Source of the DNA: a bacterium 1XD42-54
GTDB lineage: Bacteria; Bacillota; Clostridia; Lachnospirales; Lachnospiraceae
Assembly (NCBI GenBank): GCA_003612585.1
Contig: RAZH01000007.1
Coordinates: forward strand, 1 to 64,000
Reading direction: 5' to 3'
Length of the DNA stretch: 64,000 bases
Shown: one piece after another, positions 61,400-64,000 of the stretch
How positions within the stretch are numbered: the first letter of the stretch is position 1
Layout of the letters: every line of letters starts with the position of its first letter
Notes under the pieces: generated by a model
The model's input: only the letters and a program-made list of their open reading frames with translations
Database searches by the model: none
What the model was told of the DNA's origin: nothing
Made by a program: the position numbers and the translations under genes

Positions 61400-62719
61400 C
61401 TATTGTTCCAAGGATGCCCGCTGCAGGCTGTCAAATTTCTCCATACACGCATCTACCGTAGCCCCATGGAGCAGATCACGCACGATCAGACACGTGTTGC
61501 CCCACTGCTCCACTTTCATTCCTGCATTTGTGGCAAGCACATAAACATTTTCTTGAATTTTATCGTTCAATGGCTTCAATGCTGGAATGCATTCCACCTC
61601 GACATTCCTGGACGGAGAAATCACTTTATTCGTCTCTGCATAAATCTGAAGCGCTTCATCTGAGAGGATCACATCCAGCGTGCGCACTGCGTCTTCTGCA
61701 TGCTCAGCCTCTGAACCAACAGCCAATCCTGTCATAGACACAACTGGCATCTGACCGCGGCTGCTCGGAAATCCGATCACTTGCAAGTTAAAATCCGGGG
61801 CGCCATACGCAGTTTCTGAATTAGCCGCTCCCCAGTAAGCCATAACGATCGGCGTCTTCTGTGCCAGAAAATCTGCTCCTTCTCCTTCAATCGCCTCACT
61901 GACTGCGGCTTTCTTTGCATCAATGTATTCCTCGTCGATCAATTTCTGAAGAAATTCAAAACCGGGGCGCATATAGTCGCTGTACTTTCGCTCCCCGCGG
62001 TTCAGCGCCTCTATCTCCGCCTCTGTGTTTCCCCCATTGTACAAATCCGCATACGCCTGGGCAAAAACAAAGGTTTCCAGCCACCAGCGGTTCGCACCGA
62101 TCGGCGTATCAATTCCGTTTTCCTGAAACACCTTACAGCATTCCAGCAGATCCTCCGGAGTCTCCGGCAGCTTCAGGTCATACTGTTCAAACATATCCTG
62201 ATTCACAAATAACCCATATGCAACAACCTCCTGCGGAATCGCAACCAACCTGCCATTTACGGTATTTGCCGTTTTCACGACCTCTCTTAAATTCTCTGCA
62301 CTGTCAAGGCAGGACAGATCCAGCAGCTTTTCCTCTTCCCCAAGGGCCTGAATCACGTCAGGATTCAGCAGATAAATATCATCCATATTGTTGCGCGCCC
62401 GCTCAAGCGCCACGTCATCGTACGTTTTTTCCTGATAGTTTTCCGCCGTATAGGTTATATACGCAAGATTAACCCCCAGCTTCTCCTCTGCCATGGCTAC
62501 GGTTTGGTCAAACGCACTTCTCGCGACATTTTCAGCATTTGGTTTTATCTTTTCCATGGGGCTGAATAAATTTACTGTCTTTTTATTTCCAACCTCTGTC
62601 ACAATCAGATTTTCCCCTGTTTGTCTGTCCTGCCCACACGCTGTTACGCCAAATACCGCCATTGCTGCCAGCAGCGCTACCTGAACGAATCTGCTGCCCT
62701 TATATTTTTTTCTTACCAT
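61400..62719 (-). CDS. family 1 solute-binding lipoprotein beside a hybrid kinase
   Basis: The 439-residue lipoprotein has a lipobox GVTAC (Cys 28) and the typical fold of sugar-binding proteins, with VALERARNNMDDIYLL, LVAIPQEVVAYGLFVNQDMF and MTGLAVGS. The start at 62719 gives a normal signal peptide, though the ribosome site GGAAAGG is 14 bases away; an upstream TTG is the alternative. It follows the hybrid kinase gene by 86 bp and no permease gene is present, so a role as extracellular co-sensor is plausible. Confidence 0.82.
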   Translation of the reverse strand: MVRKKYKGSRFVQVALLAAMAVFGVTACGQDRQTGENLIVTEVGNKKTVNLFSPMEKIKPNAENVARSAFDQTVAMAEEKLGVNLAYITYTAENYQEKTYDDVALERARNNMDDIYLLNPDVIQALGEEEKLLDLSCLDSAENLREVVKTANTVNGRLVAIPQEVVAYGLFVNQDMFEQYDLKLPETPEDLLECCKVFQENGIDTPIGANRWWLETFVFAQAYADLYNGGNTEAEIEALNRGERKYSDYMRPGFEFLQKLIDEEYIDAKKAAVSEAIEGEGADFLAQKTPIVMAYWGAANSETAYGAPDFNLQVIGFPSSRGQMPVVSMTGLAVGSEAEHAEDAVRTLDVILSDEALQIYAETNKVISPSRNVEVECIPALKPLNDKIQENVYVLATNAGMKVEQWGNTCLIVRDLLHGATVDACMEKFDSLQRASLEQ

Positions 62720-62805
62720 TCCTATTTTTGAGCCCTTTCCTCTCCTATACAATTCCAATATCTGTAAAGGCGTTTATGCAAGATAGAATACCATTCTATC
62801 TTTCT

Positions 62806-64000
62806 CTATCGGTACGCTCTGATCACCGCCTTTAACAGCTCGATATCAAGAGGCTTTGCCACATGGGCGTTCATCCCCGCATCCAGCGCCGCCTTTTCAT
62901 CTTCTGCAAAAGCATTTGCCGTCATCGCAATAATCGGTATCTCTTTTGCACGGCTGCAATCCAGCGCCCGGATTGCCTTTGTGGCCTCATAACCGTTCAT
63001 TACCGGCATCTGCACATCCATCAGGATTGCATCAAACTCAGCTGGATCAGCATTTTGGAAACGTTCCACTGCCCTCTGTCCATTTTCCACAATTTCACAG
63101 CTGGCGCCTTCCATATCCAGAAGCTCTGTCAGAATTTCCGCATTGATCTCGTTATCCTCCGCCGCAAGAAAATGCAGCCCTTCCAGACTGTTGTCCTGTA
63201 CACTGTATTCTTTTTCCGCATCTCCCATCTGCAGCTCCTGAATTTTGTCCTTCAGTGCAGAGACAAAAAACGGTTTGGTCAAAATACCTGTATTCTTGAT
63301 CTGAAGAACGGATTCTACGCCGTTGGCATCAAAATCGGTCAGAAAAATCAGTGGCACACGATCAGGTAGTGTCTCCCGTACAGCCTTCGCCGCGGCTTCC
63401 CCTACTTTTCTGGCACCCTCATCTCTTTCCGCCCCCTGCGGACACCAATCCATGAGAATCACATGATAATTCTTTTCTGCTCTCATCCCATCCCGTATCA
63501 CCTGTATGGCTTCTTCTTCGTCATCTGCCGTATCCACCAGAATTTCAGCTTCTTCCATCAGTAGCCGGATATTCTTGCAAGCCTGCTCATCCCGATTCAC
63601 AACCAGAATCCGGCTAATTCCGTTTTCCTTCCAGAAGCGCTTGTCAGCCTGGTCTTCCGGGATACGGAATTCCAGTTCAACCCGAAACAGACTGCCCTTA
63701 TTTACTTCACTGAAAACCTCGATTGTGCCGCCCATAAGCTCGACAATATTCTTCGTGATTGCCATGCCAAGCCCCGTACCTTGCACCTTGTTGGTTGTAC
63801 TGTTTTCCGCCCTTGTAAATGCATCAAAAATGGTAGTCAGGTATTCCGGCGTCATTCCATAGCCATCATCCTGCACCTCAATCCGGATATGCTCATACTG
63901 ACCCGACCGTTGTTTCAATCCGATGATACGGAACCAGATGTTTCCGCCATCCGGCGTATATTTCACCGCATTAGAAAGAAGATTGATCAGAACCTGATTG
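62806..64000 (-). CDS. hybrid sensor histidine kinase, 5' end outside window
   Basis: Only the C-terminal 398 or so residues are in the window; the frame is open to the edge and reads QVLINLLSNAVKYTP there. Seen are the ATP-binding domain (DDGYGM, GTGLGMAI), a first receiver domain with LMDW and LTKPF, and a second with AEDNEIN, the phospho-acceptor Asp in ILMDVQMPVMNG and Lys in AKPLD. No HPt domain follows, so phosphate may go to a separate protein. The sensor region is unseen. It precedes a binding lipoprotein gene. Confidence 0.92.
   Translation of the reverse strand, partial: NQVLINLLSNAVKYTPDGGNIWFRIIGLKQRSGQYEHIRIEVQDDGYGMTPEYLTTIFDAFTRAENSTTNKVQGTGLGMAITKNIVELMGGTIEVFSEVNKGSLFRVELEFRIPEDQADKRFWKENGISRILVVNRDEQACKNIRLLMEEAEILVDTADDEEEAIQVIRDGMRAEKNYHVILMDWCPQGAERDEGARKVGEAAAKAVRETLPDRVPLIFLTDFDANGVESVLQIKNTGILTKPFFVSALKDKIQELQMGDAEKEYSVQDNSLEGLHFLAAEDNEINAEILTELLDMEGASCEIVENGQRAVERFQNADPAEFDAILMDVQMPVMNGYEATKAIRALDCSRAKEIPIIAMTANAFAEDEKAALDAGMNAHVAKPLDIELLKAVIRAYR

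Overview
The window looks like chromosomal DNA of a spore-forming, low-to-moderate GC Firmicute of the class Clostridia, most like a Lachnospiraceae gut anaerobe. The evidence is a spoIIID gene, a type II fatty-acid operon that uses FabK and a fused AccD-AccA carboxyltransferase, class C sortases with Cna-B pilins, YesM/YesN-type signalling, AGGAGG-type ribosome sites and occasional GTG/TTG starts. The species cannot be named from the sequence alone. Most genes lie on the minus strand; the plus strand carries the small regulators, a DedA-like exporter/shikimate kinase pair, dinB, ilvE and a cobalamin uptake operon.

Layout from left to right. 1-246: probable leader of an rRNA operon leaving the window, plus a terminator. 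247-14933: a pilus operon read leftward (giant tip adhesin, LPTTG backbone pilin, sortase C) that continues with 19-22 bp gaps into moxR and a DUF58-transglutaminase membrane protein. 15213-20087: a YesN/YesM two-component system with a solute-binding lipoprotein and no permease genes. 20296-23289: a second pilus-type pair (sortase C, then a pilin with a non-LPXTG sorting signal). 23536-27089: spoIIID and two near-identical cassettes, each a ribbon-helix-helix gene plus a Cro/C1-type gene with conserved promoters and palindromes, flanking an unknown membrane protein with four paired cysteines, followed by a third XRE regulator. 27306-33154: a decayed SIS-domain sugar isomerase pseudogene next to a ribokinase, then housekeeping genes and an orphan HicB. 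33310-38582: a membrane phosphoesterase, a cobalamin riboswitch with its BtuFCD-type transporter, and an acetyltransferase. 38711-47724: a peptide-use locus (two M29 aminopeptidases, a complete Opp-type ABC importer, an M24 peptidase). 47766-57566: the fatty-acid operon fabH-acpP-fabK-fabD-fabG-fabF-accB-fabZ-accC-accDA with a MarR regulator at its far end. 57744-64000: a secreted CBM9-like protein, a secreted GH3 glycosidase, a solute-binding lipoprotein and the 3' part of a hybrid histidine kinase.

The genes group into functions. Surface adhesion uses two sortase/pilin sets that lie on either side of a signalling module which may respond to an extracellular ligand. Nutrient uptake covers peptides, cobalamin and glycans. 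Membrane lipid synthesis forms one operon with a promoter built into the preceding terminator.

The points most worth a second look are these: kinase genes paired with permease-less binding lipoproteins at two places; the duplicated RHH/XRE cassettes with conserved palindromes; serine at the expected catalytic cysteine of the transglutaminase domain; an inverted repeat between pilin and sortase; the SIS pseudogene; and the terminator-embedded fab promoter with 16-bp phased repeats. I did not find a CRISPR array, tRNA, insertion sequence or prophage.
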